Shown: positions 63,913 through 64,000 of the stretch, one piece after another | How positions within the stretch are numbered: position 1 is the first letter of the stretch | Layout: the number at the start of each line of letters is the position of its first letter | Assembly (NCBI GenBank): GCA_963971535.1 | Contig: OZ020598.1 | Location: forward strand, 99,011,674 to 99,075,673 | DNA: 64,000 bases | Reading direction: 5' to 3' | Source: Notolepis coatsorum | Lineage: Eukaryota > Chordata > Actinopteri > Aulopiformes > Paralepididae | Notes under the pieces: model-generated | Told to the model about the DNA's origin: nothing | What the model saw: only the letters and a program-made list of their open reading frames with translations | The model's database searches: none | Translations under genes and position numbers: made by a program

Positions 63913-64000
63913 AGAATTCGATCACATCATTACAGTTCGATCAGTTAACATGTTGCCAGGTTCTATAGTTTGATATTCTGAAAAGAGAAGTCACAGCCAC

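Overview
The window looks like repeat-dense, gene-poor chromosomal DNA from a teleost fish. The evidence is the mix of families: L2/Maui-type and other esterase- or PHD-bearing non-LTR retrotransposons, DIRS tyrosine-recombinase retrotransposons, hAT and TTAA-target DNA transposons, a THAP-coding Kolobok-like foldback element, a tRNA-derived SINE, and abundant (CA)n and minisatellite DNA. I found no intact host gene. Three short stretches look like spliced exons: 1983-2129 (-), 3210-3767 (+, hAT transposase-derived) and 26902-27073 (-). All long reading frames belong to transposons or to simple repeats.

Layout. 1-10 kb: mini- and microsatellites, LINE fragments, hAT-derived exons and two TTAA elements. 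10-20 kb: a hAT element with an 8-bp TSD, then a 5.2-kb non-LTR element (11122-16346, candidate 18-bp TSD) interrupted by an L2 that is itself interrupted, then a hAT MITE, a SINE with a 16-bp TSD, a gypsy pol remnant and a 1.3-kb palindromic TIR element. 20-30 kb: one LINE (A) split by DNA-transposon debris and by a second LINE (B), which carries a TTAA MITE and a hAT MITE; then a ZBED/hAT relic and duplicated CA-rich units. 30-41 kb: LTR-retrotransposon 5' end, a four-level nest (MITE > L2 > Kolobok-like foldback + TTAA MITE) and L1-like fragments ending in a G-rich 3'UTR and poly(A). 41.35-52.2 kb: two different DIRS-like elements embedded in one 50-bp minisatellite. 52-64 kb: a palindrome, an esterase-endonuclease LINE, another LINE in a TC tract, long minisatellites, an rDNA fragment (end of ITS1, 5.8S, part of ITS2), and further LINE, SINE and MITE insertions.

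The most notable structure is the DIRS pair. Each has inverted terminal repeats and an internal complementary region spelling the reverse complement of its own circular end-to-end junction. Each sits immediately after an AAC in the same 50-bp satellite unit, at two AACs 10 bp apart, and removing both restores the array in phase. Element 1 (41397-46485) shows no recognisable RT or recombinase and contains a full-length 5S-rRNA-like sequence. Element 2 (46597-52019) encodes decayed RT, RNase H and tyrosine recombinase on the minus strand.

These parts do not work together as a pathway. They record successive insertions, and the nesting order gives a relative chronology. All family assignments come from reading motifs and termini by eye; no database search was possible.
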